Assembly (NCBI RefSeq): GCF_036850765.1 | Contig: NC_089490.1 | Location: 290,948,982-291,012,981, forward strand | Reading direction: 5' to 3' | Origin: Saccopteryx bilineata | Taxonomy: Eukaryota; Chordata; Mammalia; Chiroptera; Emballonuridae | Length of the DNA: 64,000 nt | Part shown: piece by piece, positions 46,627 to 59,637 of the stretch | How positions within the stretch are numbered: the stretch's first letter is position 1 | How the letters are laid out: each line of letters begins with the position of its first letter | Translations under genes and position numbers: made by a program | Notes under the pieces: model-generated | The model's input: only the letters and a program-made list of their open reading frames with translations | Told to the model about the DNA's origin: nothing | Database searches by the model: none

Positions 46627-47686
46627 AAACTTTTATTTTTTGTTCTCTTATACTTAAAATCTAATCTTAGCTAATTACTTGTTATATCTATCTATCTATA
46701 CACAATATGCACATGTATTTCAAAGTAATAATTTGTTACTTTGAACAAAACACAACTGAACAAATTTTAAGATTTATTTGCAGTTTTATTTGATTATAAT
46801 ATCATATATATTAAGTTAGGAATATAATGTAAGAATGTAGTATTCTGAAGATACTAGAAATCATTCCTTCTTTAGTGTGGTTTATGTAAACACTTGATAT
46901 ACAGTTAGATTTATTTGTTTTGATTTTCTTTCAATGTTTAGGAATTGCTTTTTTTTCTTGTTGACTTGATCCTGAATGGATTCATAATTTACAACCATGA
47001 CTCAGTCTAAGAAATAGAAAAATACAATATTAAAAGTATGCCGAGAAACCTTTATCTCTGCATTCTTTCCAAGTTTATCACTATTATTATTTTTAACACC
47101 ACAGAACTATTAATTTTTTTACCTATTTTGTTCTTAATATAATAAGAATTTTTGAACACACAGTAAAACTGATCAGGTTGGTGTAGCAGATATTTATTTT
47201 TTCATTTACTTTGCTGTGTAGTGTTGTATTTTATAAGTACCTCTCAATGTGTCCATTCTATTGTTCATGGGTTATATTCAGTTTTTTGAAAGCACATTAC
47301 TTTCACATGTCTCTTGCTGCAAATATGCATGCATATCTTCACATTTAGTAGATCACTCTTAATGTATTACCAAATAATTTATACAAATTTACTACTCTAG
47401 CAAGCTATAGATTTTTTTATTTTTTCACTTTCAATACTTGGTATTTCCAGTCTATTTTCAAATTTTAATATCTCTGCTTTACTTGTAGTGTTATAACATT
47501 GAGGTCTTAATTTATATTTTTCTGGTGATTAGCATCATCAAGAACTTTTCATCTGTTTACTAGCAGTTGTACATTCTCCTTTGCAGTGCCTGTCTTAACA
47601 GTTTCCTATTAAGTTTTTGCCTTCTCCAATTAATTTTTAGGTTTTCTTTACTCCTTCTATATATAAGACATTTATGACCTATAGGT

Positions 47687-47690
<4 letters not shown>
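46627..47690. other. AT-rich spacer
   Basis: About 1 kb with no gene or named repeat legible. A short CTAT repeat occurs near 46686. Confidence 0.45.

Positions 47691-47758
<68 letters not shown>
47691..47758. repeat. (TG)n(TA)n microsatellite
   Basis: A compound dinucleotide run of TG followed by TA. Alternating purine-pyrimidine sequence of this kind can adopt Z-DNA or cruciform forms and is length-unstable. Confidence 0.95.
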
Positions 47759-47762
<4 letters not shown>

Positions 47763-48188
47763 CTGCTCCATGATATTGACAGAACACTACAAAAATGAAT
47801 TCCAAAAATAGATTTCAACAACATGGGAATTTAATTTATGACAAAGAAAAGTACAATACATTCTGATTTTCAATCAATAGTGCTAGGTTTTAAAGTCTGT
47901 CTATACAGAAAAGATGTGGAATTTGACCCTTATATCATCCCAGAAACAAAAATCTATTTTCAAATACTTTAAGGTCTCTCCTAGGGTAAGTCCTATGTCT
48001 TGGGAAATAGTCTCCAGTTCAATCAATAATTTCAATTCGAATTCAGGTATAAAGGTAAAATAAAACTACTTCTAGAAGATAATGCAGAAAAACACTTAAT
48101 AATTTTGGAGTAAAGATAAATTATTTGAATAAGAGAAAAAATAGCATATAGAAAAAGATTGATACCTGTGACTTCCTTAAAAAGTTAT

Positions 48189-48330
48189 GCCTTGGCCAGA
48201 TAGATCAGTTGGCTAAAGCATCATCCCAAAGCATAGAGGTTTCCTGTTTCATCCCCCATCAGGGCACGTATAAAAACAGATCAATCGATGCTCCTGTCTG
48301 TCTGTCTGTCTGTCTCTCTCTCTGAAAACA
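48189..48330 (+). mobile_element. Short VES-like SINE
   Basis: GCCTTGGCCAGATAGATCAG head, a GTTTCATCCCCCATCAGGGC B-box side, then a GTCT repeat and an A-rich end. It matches the copies at 9608 and 54744. Confidence 0.82.
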
Positions 48331-48534
48331 ATAAAAGTAAACATTAACAAATGTTACCATTTAAGAAAGAAGCCATGAATTGAAAAGACTCATATTTTAA
48401 TAACTATGTTTTACTTATCTTAATATTATGTCATTTTTCCCTAAAATATGCTTTACTCATTTTTCTTTCACTGTTCAATTTTTTTTATCTTTTATCATAT
48501 AAAACATATATTTTTATCATCAACTTTTTTATTT

Positions 48535-48830
48535 TTTATTGACATTTTTATAAATTTTTTTTCAATTTATTGGGATGAAATGGTTTGCCAAACCATACTG
48601 GTTTCAAGTGTACATCTCAATATAACACCATCTACACACCACATCATAACCACTCTTCCCCAAGTTGGGCTGTTACCAGATCTTGGCTATTGTAAATAAT
48701 ACTGCAATTAAAAAGGAGTGCATATATTCTTTGAAATTAGTGTTTTCGGTGTCTTAGGATACATTTTTGAAGGTGATAAACCTTCTAGTGTGTGTATGTG
48801 TGTGAAAAACTTTAAAATGGGTTAATAATA
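48535..48830 (-). mobile_element. L1: L1 3' end fragment
   Basis: CAATTTATTGGGATGAAATG near 48564, a GTTTCAAGTGTACATCTC block near 48600 and TCTTGGCTATTGTAAATAAT near 48682 are L1 3' UTR and ORF2-end sequence reversed, with an internal deletion between them. Confidence 0.72.
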
Positions 48831-49084
48831 TATGATACTGTAATTTTTTGCTATAAGTGCATTTTAGGCAAGAAATTATTTTCCTGTGTCTACATTATAA
48901 AGCATCTATAAGAAAGTGTTAATTATCTATATGTGTCTAAGTACCACAGGTTCTTCTATTCTACATTTAACCTGGAATACTCTCCTCTACTTTCAAAAGA
49001 GAGCATTTGAATTTTATGCTCTTGTAGTTTATGTATTGGATTTTTCTTTGCTCATGGGAGAATACCCTCACCAAAACAAAGCTG

Positions 49085-49850
49085 CACTACAGATGGTGCA
49101 TATATCAGTTAGGTAGGGCTCTCATACAGACTGGCTTACAGAAATTCATTTTCTCACTGATCTAGAGGCTGATATCAAGGTATTGGCAGGGTTTGTTTAT
49201 TCTGAGGTCACTCTCTTTGACTTGTACATGACCATCTTCATGTCCACATGGTATTCTCCTTCTGTATGTGTTTGTGTCCAATTATTCTCTTTTTATTGAG
49301 ACACCAATCATGTTGGATTTGGTACACCCTAATGACCTCATTTTAACTAATTACCGACCTGGCCGGTGGGCTCAGTAGTAGAACATTGGCCTGGTGTGTG
49401 GACATCTCAGGTTCAATTCCCAGTCAGGGCACACAGGAGAAGTGCCCATCTGCTTCTCCACCCCTCTCTCTCCTCCTTCTTTCTCTCTCTCTTCCCCTCC
49501 CACAACCATGGCTCAATTTGTTTGAACACATCTACTGGGTAGATGCCCGGGCACAGAGGGTGGCTCCATGGAGCTTCCATATCAGGTGCTAAAAATAGCT
49601 CAGTTATGAACATGGCCCTAGATAGGCAGATCATCTGCCCCAGACGAGTAGTTTCCAGGTGTATTCTGGTCCGGGCACATGCAGGAGTCTATCTCCCCTC
49701 CTCTCACTTAGGAAAGAAAAAAAAATCTAATTACCTCTGTAAAGAACTTATACCAAATATGGTCATATCCTGAAATATTCATGGTTAAAACTTCACAATA
49801 TGCAATTTTTTTTGGAACACAATTCAGAAGAGGAATGATGAAATGTTTCA
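49085..49850 (-). mobile_element. ERVL-MaLR LTR split by a SINE
   Basis: The left part (to 49355) has GTCCACATGGTATTCTCC, CACCCTAATGACCTCATTTT. The right part (from 49727) has AATTACCTCTGTAAAGAACT and ends near GGAACACAATTCAG. Together they are the reverse of a MaLR LTR. The SINE at 49356-49726 interrupts it. Confidence 0.72.
49356..49726 (+). mobile_element. CCCTGGCC-head SINE inserted in a MaLR LTR
   Basis: A full-length, moderately diverged copy. TSD CTAATTACC at 49347-49355 and 49727-49735. Confidence 0.9.
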
Positions 49851-50212
49851 TTAATTTGACATCCCTTGTACTGAAGAACAGCTCTTCCAGGGCCAGGTAG
49901 GTATGTCTGACTACCTGTCACTGCTTACTACAGATCAACACTTCATCTCCATTTGTGACACAAGATTAAAATAATCTCTTTACATTTTAGGGCATATATT
50001 CCTTCTTGAGTTGTCTCACCTTGCTAGATAATAGTTCTAGATTTAAGATACTTTTTAATTTATGTTCGTAGGATTCTTCACTTTATTTCTACTAAAAAGT
50101 CTATTATGTGGCAATTTTGCACTTTCAATTGGTATGATGTATATATATGCTCAGTTTAACATGTTTGTAGTAATAAAAGTGAGTATATAACTTTTGGAAA
50201 TATTTTTAAGAT

Positions 50213-50253
50213 CTATTTATCTATCTATCATCTGTCATCTGTCATCTATCTAT
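50213..50253. repeat. (TATC)n-type microsatellite
   Basis: Interrupted TATC and TGTC tetranucleotides directly left of a hAT MITE. Confidence 0.8.
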
Positions 50254-50265
50254 CATTTTCTAATA

Positions 50266-50700
50266 CAGCAATGTTCAACCATTATGCCACAAAATTTTTA
50301 AAATAATGCAATACCTGACTTTTTAGTCAGGGGTACTCTTTTTACTTAGATTGCCAAAAACGAAAATGACAACAGCAAATACAACAATAATCATCCATTA
50401 TGGATGCCCTGTCTTGAACCATAAATATATGTCATAAAATAGAGTTACCTCTTATTGATCACATTATAAGTTTGCATCTGTTTGATAACAAAAATATATA
50501 CAAATAGATACTAGTACCCGATTTTTAAAAAAGTCAGTTTGAAGCAAAAAGAATAGTTAATTACTATTTTATTTTTTTGTAAGTTAAACAAAATTATATC
50601 TACTTTTTTTGTCAGGTCAGCAAAAATATAATTCTTTGGCGTGCCAGATTTTACTAATTAGTTTCTTTGTGCCATGAGATTGAAAAGGTTGAAATTGCTG
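50266..50700. mobile_element. hAT-type non-autonomous element
   Basis: A 435-bp element. It starts CAGCAATGTTCAACC and its right end reverse-complements to CAGCAATTTCAACC, so terminal inverted repeats are clear. Flanking octamers TTCTAATA (50258-50265) and TTCTATCA (50701-50708) agree at 6 of 8 positions, fitting an old 8-bp TSD. No coding capacity. Confidence 0.72.
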
Positions 50701-50755
50701 TTCTATCAATATAAACACCAAATATAGAGAAAGAGAGCTTTAAAAAGAATGATAG

Positions 50756-51098
50756 GCCTGACCAGGCGGTGGCGCAGTGGATAGAGCATCGGACTGGTAT
50801 GCGTAAGACTCAGGTTCAAGACCCTGAGGTCACCAGATTGAGCATGGGCTCATCTGGTTTGAGCAAAAAGCTCACCAGCTTGGACCCAAGGTTGCTGGCT
50901 TGAGCAAGGTGTTACTCGGTCTGCTGAAGGCCCACGATCAAGGCACATATGAGAAAGCAATCAATGAACAACTAAGGTGTGGCAACGAAAAACTGATGAT
51001 TGATGCTTCTCAGTTCCTGACTGACTGTCCCTATCTATCCCTCTCTTTGACTCTCTCTCTCTGTCCCTGTAAAAAATAAAATAAAATAATAAAAAAAT
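50756..51098 (+). mobile_element. Rhin-like SINE
   Basis: A full-length copy with GCCTGACCAGGCGGTGGCGC head, modules, CT-rich end and an A-rich mixed tail. TSD AAAAAGAATGATAG (50742-50755) against AAAAAGAACGATAG (51099-51112). Confidence 0.93.
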
Positions 51099-51112
51099 AA
51101 AAAGAACGATAG

Positions 51113-52109
51113 AATGAAACTTTTATGCTCTGAGGGTTAATTATGGTAATATCCTGGAGATTGATGATGGGATATAAAATCTCCCATTCTCTAAATAATT
51201 TTACTGAGCCCATTTTAATTTTTCACAATGAACACATGCAGTCTGAGTATACTTTCTTGGGACATTTGTTTCTAAAACTACTTGAATTATTTTGTTAGAC
51301 TATTCATCAAGTTATAAAGATGTCCATAAAGTCAGTAATTATATGTCTAATAATCAATCATGAAAGGAATAGTACCAAAAGAAAACAGAAGAAACAAAGC
51401 AGTTCATTCCAGCTGAATGTTTCTGAAAATCTAAATATCTGAAAGAATGGATTACCAGTAACCCAAATAGTTTATGTATAATTCTTTAAATGCTGTATAA
51501 TTATTAAAATATTGATTATTTGACATTTGTAGTAGCATTTATAAAATATAAGGGTGGGCTAGAGTAGGTTTACAGTTGTTCATATGGAAAATAATACAAT
51601 AATTAATAAATAATAATACAAGAATAAACTGTGTTTTGCATACTCACAACTGTAATCCTACTTTTGTTCATACCTGTATTAGTAAAAAAAAACATTGAGG
51701 TCACCATGATGTATATGTATAAATGTGTGTTTACAGAGACACATATATATTTGTACATAAACATGATGATTATATATACAATTATAAAGGGTAGAGTATC
51801 AAATCTTAAAAAATTATTTTTGGTAATGTATTTGTACATCTTTTGTGGATTCTATGTTATCTAAAGATTTTTGATAATAGCTCTCAGTAAAAGAGCAGAT
51901 ATGCCTCAAATTGATGTTGTTTATTCATTGAAAATAAAATAGACTACATGTTATTTTGCAAATGAAAAACAAGTTCTCCTATCCAACAAATAAATTACAA
52001 ATAAGTGCATAATTTTGGCAATATGTCACAAATATCTACTGACTTTCTGTTTTAAAGAAAGTTTAGCATCATTGACTTAAATAAGACTAACTATTCTCTA
52101 GAAATAGAA
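51113..52109. other. AT-rich spacer
   Basis: About 1 kb, no gene or named repeat visible. Confidence 0.45.
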
Positions 52110-52440
52110 CTAACCGGGAAAGGCAGAGGTGGATAAAACATATGCCCCCTGTAAACAAAATGGCTTATGAATACTAGTGGTAAACTGATTACTTTTATTT
52201 TTTCTATTAAATATTATCTGTAAAACAGTGATTAGGCAATTAGAATACACTTTATTCATTAAAACTACCAGTTTAATAAATTTGTACAATAAAATAAAAA
52301 GGGTCATGGGACAAAGAAAAAATGTAATATCTTCCTGCTGGGGTTTTGTCTCCTTGAAGTCTGCGGCCTCTGCTCCTGCTGCACCATTCAGCAAAGAAGC
52401 CATTTCCTGGATGTATTTAATGGTATTTTAACATAACTCT
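52110..52440 (-). pseudogene. Possible retropseudogene or exon fragment
   Basis: The minus-strand frame from 52403 opens with a hydrophilic, coding-looking stretch (MASLLNGAAGAEAADFKETK), then turns AT-rich and hydrophobic after about 30 codons. An AATAAA-like signal lies downstream near 52256. That is the shape of a 3'-terminal coding piece followed by a 3' UTR. I do not recognise the parent gene and see no convincing splice sites. It may be chance. Confidence 0.22.
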
Positions 52441-54743
52441 TTCCTAGAATCCAAAATGCCCCAATAGCAAATTGTAACTAAATATATCCAGTCAGCTAAG
52501 ATTCAATTTCAGATATTTATGGAAAACCATGGCATAGTTTTTTAAATCCCTTTATTCAATGGTCATAAACAAGACTATATCCATATTAGCTTTTGAAATA
52601 TTGAAATACTTTTTTCCTTTTGGTAAATAGTTACTGCTTCCAGTCCCAAAACCATACACCCTGCCTCTGCTATTATTATATTGAGAGTTGTGTTCCTGCC
52701 CCCAGTAACCTCAGTACCACCCTTCATATCAGCAACCAAATGGTTCATGCTGGACACAGAACAGTCCTCCTGGCCTGTATTAGAGCAACATGATGAATGT
52801 CAACCCTTATGCATTAGTAATTGTACAGTTAGTTGTTGAATTATTTTAATTCCAGCCCTTTTTATATGTAGTTATGTACCAGTTTAAATGTTGTACATAC
52901 TTCAGGGTTACTTAATATTGTCTCTTTTCAATTTTTGTAAGTTTCTTGGTGATTTTGTGTATCTTCTAGACCTCCCAGTTCTACCTGCTACAAGTGGTTT
53001 TAACTTTCGATGCCTCCTTCTCTGTGAGTTACTCCTTTGTAGTGAGTCCACACATAACCATAGGCCCGTTTAAATGTCTCCAATGGATATGTAGCAATCT
53101 CTAAGCAGCCGTAACTTACTTGGGGCAAAATGATTCAGCTTCGAAGGATGCTAGTTGGCCACTGGAGTTGAGCAGTTAGGCTGTGTTCTTGTCAATGAGG
53201 AATCTGATTGTGCCTGAGGAGTCTCTGACCCTATCTTCACTCACCAGGCTGAAGCTTATTTCTTATCTGATACGGGTAACAGAACTGCTTTTCATTTTCT
53301 TTGGCAAGTATTTGTACTCTAATGCCCTCTCCAAAAAAATGCGAAGATAGGAAAATATCAGGATTTTGAGAGTGAAAATTTATTGAGGTTATTATGAACT
53401 GTGATTTAGCTGCTAAGTTATCTAAAGTAGTATAAATACCAAATAAGAGAGAAAGAACAAACATGATATTTGATAATGTGAATTTAAGCTTGTACATATC
53501 TGAGAAATGCTAATTATGGGAGATATAAAAAGAATATAGGTTTACATGCTCACCAGATGTTGTTATTGAATTAATGAATTATGAAATAATGAATACCTAT
53601 ACACATGTTAAAACACTAACAGTGCATAACTACACAATGTATCATTGAAAACTGTATTTAATATACCCTCATTGTATATTTATGGGTTCTCCTTTCTTCA
53701 AGAATGTATCTCCATTTTTTAAATGAATGGTAAAAGAAAGAGTAATGTACTTATACACACATATGCCAGAACATATATTTTTTTAATGCCAAAACATCGA
53801 TCATAGAGAGAAAAATACCTCAGCTTAATGATTAGTGAAAAACATCCTGTTGTTCTGTTTTTTGTCAAGCTATTGAGATAGAACTCTAACTTGAAAATGT
53901 TCTTTCATGAATTATTTATTGGTTTCATACACTCATAACTCCTTATGAAAGGAAACTTTGAACGCATAATTATCAATAAGGAGAGGGAAGTGTGTGGAGA
54001 ATATGAAAATTCAAGAAAATCACATGATGTCATTATTGAAAAATATCTCATTCAAACAAAATATAGTCCCATCACTATAGTCTTTTGTTTTTGTATTAAG
54101 GCTCTCTTGATAACACTATGTTAATCTGGAGCTACAGATAAATATAAATATACTTTGGACACTGGATGATAAAAGGTTAAATAGAAGATTAGATGCTTCC
54201 AGTAATATGATTTGGTGTAGTGTGATTAAAATTCAGTATCAGCATGGGATAATAAAGGAGTTTCTGATGTGTCATCATTCTAAAGTTTTTGAGGTACTTA
54301 CACAGAACAGAAACAAAATAAGAAAGCTCTAATTCCCCAAGAATACTTATTGCTAGCTAAGAATTTATTTTAAAAATGCCAGTGTAAAAGTTTGATTGAT
54401 CCAAATTTGAAGGGACATTTTAAGTAAAGTAATGCTGAGTGACAGCCAAAAAATAAAGAAACCCAAAAGATTTATTCTCCCTCAATTTTGTCCACCTGAC
54501 TCTCTATATCACCTTCTACAACTGAGCAAAGAGTGAACTTGAAATACAAAGGGTGCATGAATATTTATTTCCATCTTTCAGGAATAATTGGTATAGACAC
54601 AAGGCCTGTCCTGAGTGTAAATAATTGTACAATGAACTCCTGTTTATCTTTAAGCAAGTCTTACATAGGGCCTTGGGAGAAGAGAAAAGGGACAAGAATC
54701 ACATATAAATGCTTTTCAATTTTTAACGGCTTTAATAACTCTT
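52441..54743. other. Non-coding sequence
   Basis: About 2.3 kb. The part 52560-53270 is of higher complexity than its surroundings and may be old retroelement interior, without a domain I can name. The rest is AT-rich. Confidence 0.4.
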
Positions 54744-54890
54744 GCCCCTGTCCAGATAGCTTAGTTGGTTAGAGTGTCCATCCCGATATGCAAAGGTTAT
54801 AGGTTCAATCCCCTGTCAGGGCACATATAGAAATAGATGAATATTTTTCTTTCTCTCCCTTTCTCTCTCTGACAAAGCAAAACAAAACAA
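54744..54890 (+). mobile_element. Short VES-like SINE
   Basis: GCCCCTGTCCAGATAGCTTA head with GTTGGTTAGAGTG, CCCCTGTCAGGGCACATATA, CT-rich body and an A/C-rich tail. Matches copies at 9608 and 48189. Confidence 0.83.
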
Positions 54891-56149
54891 AATAGCAACA
54901 ACAGCAACAAACTTTTAAATAAATTAAAAAGCCCACCAAAACTATGATCATGTTGAAAGATCTGGAATTTGGAAAATCCTGATCAGCATTCTTGAAATGT
55001 AAAGTTTAGAGTTCTCGCAGTAGGAACAGGAATGGTGATTTAGTGATGCATGCTGTAATAATTTCTGACTGATTAGTATTGAGGATTAGAGTTAGAAACA
55101 TAAGCTGCAGCCAAATAACTAAGCCACATACATTCTGGAATATATACCCATATTTCAGCTTCAGAGCAAGTTATTAAATGACTCTGAAAAGTGGAGTAAA
55201 ATGATTAAAAAAGGTTAATTTAAAATTAATCTAAAGAAAATGTGCTACATGGATTGAAGTAGAAAGACACTGAGCATGAAAAAATATTCATCTTGAAATT
55301 TCAAATTATTTTCTTTTTCCTTTTTTGAGCTTAATTTGTGTATACATTATTTTGTACATTTCTTTGCACCTTTGTTCCTTTGTCCAGAAATAAGTTTTTA
55401 GTGTCTATTCCATTATGTTACCTCACATTTCTATATAATTAAATAAGCCCAATTTAATATTTGATTTTAATTTCTGCTTAGCCTATTTAACAATGTCACT
55501 GTATTTGACTAAATAACATATAAAATACCCCTTAATCTTTTGTACTTATACTTCTGTATCACAAATGTTTTATCAGCCAGATGTAACTTTATATTTTAGA
55601 GTATATGTTCATCTGTGTTTACATCTCTGTTGAGACATTTTGATGTTGTCTACATCTCTATACAACACTATGAGTGTATATATAAAACCATAAAGCCAAA
55701 TTACACATATTTTTTTAAACATTTGAAACTCAAAACTATCCCATGAACATATAATATGTAATAAGTATATGTCTGAACATAAATATTTAATCATATGAAA
55801 CTCAGACACCTAACTGCAGTTACCATCTAATATTTTATATGTACCCTTTATATGTCTATTTATAAACCACAATAAATAAGTCGCATTGTATCTTTGGTTT
55901 GTAGTTAAATCTTTACTTATGTTACTATTGCTCAATCACTAGGAATGGAATTACAAGGTCAAAGAAAATGTATATTTTGGGAGGCTTTAGCATTTGTCTG
56001 ACAAAAAAAAAAGTATGATTTTATTCTTCCATTCAGACTCTTTAGGAAATATTACCTCTAAAATTTTATCAGTAATAATTATTTAACCTGTGCCTTTATA
56101 AGTGAAATAAACACCCCCCCCATACAAAACAAAACAAGGAAACTGGTAA
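54891..56149. other. AT-rich spacer
   Basis: About 1.26 kb with no gene or named repeat legible. Confidence 0.45.
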
Positions 56150-56754
56150 ATGTGGATGAAAAGAGGGCCACATCCAAAACAGAAAACCTGCAGGGAGGCC
56201 TTACAATTGAGACTGAAAGTAGTCACATATAATGGTCTGAAGTTAAAATTTTCTAACTAAATGCAGTTCAAGGCAGGCAGTCCTGTCCTAGGTATCTTTC
56301 CCGACATAGGTCAATCTTGACCTTAACTGAGCCTGTCTTTTACCTTTTTGCATCTAGGATAACATACCTTTGGAATGTCAGGCTAATTGTTTTTTTCCTG
56401 ACTCCTCAGAACACAACTACCTACCAGAGCAGAGACCACAAATTCCCTCATAGTTATTGTTAACCTGTTAATTGTTAACTGCTAACTATTCTATACCCAC
56501 AAATGTAAAGGATTGTGTCTTTTTGTTTTACTGTTTATCCTATCCCAGAGATTTCGCCTTTGCTGTCTACTGCCTCCTCTCTAATCTACCACCAACGGAT
56601 TTCATGTAACTCCCTTATGTCTTCTCCTTTGTTTCTGATGGATAAAATAAGTGGTAAAACTGTCATTTTCCAGAGCGTTTCTTGTCCATTGGGATTTTGC
56701 TTTCTGGAAATTGTTGTGAGTTTGGCTCAAATAAAATCATAAAAAATTCTTACA
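56150..56754 (+). mobile_element. LTR-like sequence (ERV1 type?)
   Basis: The right part ends GGCTCAAATAAAATC ... TTCTTACA, a polyadenylation signal followed by a CA terminus as in an LTR. An internal TGTCAGGC at 56376 could be the LTR start (379 bp), with upstream sequence to 56150 being ERV interior. Alternatively the LTR is the full 600 bp. No TSD found. Confidence 0.45.
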
Positions 56755-57216
56755 GGTTTGGATGTTTCTTATGTAGACATAAACATGTCATACTTGAGTG
56801 ACATTGCTTCAAATAGAAGTGAAGTTATTTTCTGATCTAAGTTTTAATCTCTTTTATTTTTCTGTTTTGTTTTGTTTTTCTTTCTTTCTTTGATATAGGG
56901 TTGTTTTATATATCAGATTGATGGACCTGTGATATATAAATATAGTTTTCCAAATGCCTATTGTCTATCTTCATTTTGGTGTTACTTTACTTGGAATTTT
57001 TCTCTTCTTCTCCTCTTCCTGATACTGTTTTTTCTTCATCTCTCAGGTTAAAAGTTACTCTCAAAGAAAGGTGTGCCCTAAACAACAGGTGAACAGTGTA
57101 TATTGATTCTGTTATGATTATTATATTAGACTTTATTGTTTATTCATACCACTCCTCACAATGTCTAACCATAAGTTTGTGTTTGTGTGCTCTTATTTTG
57201 ATTTTTTTCTTTAATT
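56755..57216. other. Non-coding spacer
   Basis: About 460 bp, no gene or named repeat. Confidence 0.45.
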
Positions 57217-57232
57217 AGCTTATAATCTTTTT

Positions 57233-57539
57233 TTGTGTGTGCGACAGAGACAGAGAGAGCGATAGAAAGGGGTGGGCAGACAGACAGAAAGGGAAAGAGA
57301 TGAGAAGCATTAATTCTTGGTTGTGGCACCTTATTGATTGCTTTCTCTTATGTTCTTTGACCGGGGGGTTTACAGCAGAGTGAGTGACCCCTTGCTCTAG
57401 CCAGTGACCTTGGGTTCAAGCTGTGAGCCTTGCTCAAACCAGATGAGCCCGCGCTCAAGCTGGTAACCTTGGCATTTCGAACCTGGGTCCTCCGCGTTGC
57501 AGTCTGATGCACTATCCACTGAGCCACTGCCTGGTCAGG
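57233..57539 (-). mobile_element. Rhin-like SINE
   Basis: Reverse copy with GCGACAGAGACAGAGAGAGC, modules, and a head ending CTGCCTGGTCAGG. TSD AGCTTATAATCTTTTT (57217-57232) against AGCTTATAGTCTTTTT (57540-57555). Confidence 0.92.
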
Positions 57540-57555
57540 AGCTTATAGTCTTTTT

Positions 57556-59379
57556 AGAGAGTGGAAACTTTTTTTTATTCATTTCCTACTCAACAAATAT
57601 TCCAGTGTAGGGAATATTCTAAGTACTCAAGAAGTGTCTGTTGAATAACTTCATTGCTGAATTGAAGCAAGGAAAAGATCTGCCAACAGATAATATTGTT
57701 TTAAACACTGCACTGGAGTTCAGGAATAGGACATCTGCTCCTCAGAGACTTGTCTTACAAAGAGAACAGCAGAACCTTTCCTTAAAGGCTCTGGAGGGCT
57801 TCTAAATACAAAAGACACTCATTAGTCTTTTTCTTATATGACCTTTCTATGATATTTGATAGTGCTGACTCTTCACTTCTTCAAAATCTTTCCTTTCTTG
57901 GCTTTCTTAATTTAATATTTTGTAATTTTTCTTCAAAATTTTCATCTTGGATGAGCTTCTTATTTAATATAACTGTACATGATTGGTAGGTAGAAGATAA
58001 AGGGTAATTATTTAAACTCCTAGCTTACACGTACCTTCACATATTCAAACACTAATGTAAAGGAAACAAAAAGCCAGAATCATACATGATGTTTTTGTCC
58101 TCAAAGAGAACGTGGGGGCTAAAAAATATTAATATTTTTCCTCTCACCCTCTGATTCTTCTGGCTGGGCTAATAACTAAAATAACAAAGATAGTTTAATA
58201 TAAGAAAATCAAAGTTTAATACATGTATATGGAAAATTTACACAGACATAATAAATACATGAAAATTCCAAGGCAGTGATGGGTGTATGTGTGGCATTTG
58301 GATTAAAGAGGAAAAGATGGGAAAGATCTTAGATTTCAGAAGTGAGAATGGGTGACTTACAGGTAGTTGAGGAAGGGTAGAACACATCTGACAGGAAAAT
58401 CCTTGCTAAGTGACTCAAAAACAATGGAACATAGTGAAAATCTAACAATCGCCTGCCAACAGCCCTCTTATTTACCACACTTAATTCAAATTAGGCTAAG
58501 GCTGCATCTTAAATTCTTTCTGAAACAGACTTCTCTGTCTGACTCTCTTGGACTGGAAAATGGGGAGAGTCAAAGGTTCTTTCTGAGTCTTGTTTTCTAA
58601 TAAAGAGCTTAATATCAATATCCCAAAACTCAGCTCATATGGCACAATTATGGTCCCCTCAGTAATTTTAAAATATTTAGAAATTTAATGGAAATCCTAG
58701 GACTGATGACATATGATTCAACTATATGGAAATGTTAGTGATATATGATATAATATCACATATATGATATTAATATTCTGAATTGTACAAGAATTTTTTT
58801 CTTCAGATTACTAATACAAGCTTTTCTAGAGTGCAGCAGTGAAAATTCTTCAGAATTTAGAACCCTGAATCAATGTTTTTTAAGTTAACAATTTAAAATC
58901 TGACTCACTCATAGTGGCTACAGAAATGGCAGGATTGGAGAAACGGACATATTTGACTTGGACAAGAAGGACTGGTTGTCGACACAGCTTCCACTATTTG
59001 CCTGAGGGATTTTATTGCCAGTTTTTCACTTGTAAGATAATTTACAACATCCTTTATCAACCACACTCAATTAATTAAAGGTGGAAATCGGTTTATAAAT
59101 ACCCAGACTTATATATTTAAGTGTGTTTTAAAAATAACTTCTGGTATCATATCTGAGAGACATAGAGTTAATACAGTATCTATTATTTCTAGTCACTTAT
59201 GAGAAATTATGTACAGGCTTAAATATACTTAATTTAAAATAATTTTAAATGTATTAATTAAAGATCAATTGGTTGGATGTATTGAATAATAATATCTATT
59301 TTTGAACCAAAAATATGCTCATACTGTACATATTTTCAACCATATTGGGCTGATAGAACAGTAATAAATAACAAAACTT
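57556..59379. other. AT-rich sequence
   Basis: About 1.8 kb with no exon or named repeat visible. Confidence 0.45.
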
Positions 59380-59389
59380 TGGAAATAGG

Positions 59390-59436
59390 TTTTTTGTTTG
59401 TTTGTTAGTTTGTTTGTTTTTCACAGAGACAGAGAG
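59390..59436 (-). mobile_element. 3' end of the split SINE
   Basis: A T-rich run then TCACAGAGACAGAGAGAG, the reversed end of a Rhin-like SINE with its A tail. The rest of the body is absent here. Confidence 0.78.
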
Positions 59437-59637
59437 AGATTAAATAAATCCCCATAGTTTTCTTTAACTTCAAGATATTTAAAGTATAAAGTAAAAAACA
59501 GGCAAAGTATTGTGGTAGACAGACAGACAGACATTAGCATTCAAAGACTATAGCCCAGGCACAGAAGGTCACCAGGGCAGAAAGCCTAGCAATGGGCAAA
59601 ACTAAAAAGACAGGAACCTCTCCCCTGTAATAACCCT
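59437..59637. repeat. Left arm of the inverted duplication
   Basis: About 201 bp starting AGATTAAATAAATCCCC. Inverted partner at 60372-60567. It has one extra GACA unit relative to the partner and several substitutions, so the duplication is old. Confidence 0.9.

Noticed and set aside
47691..47758. A functional Z-DNA promoter element
   Set aside because: It is a common compound dinucleotide microsatellite with no nearby gene or promoter signal.
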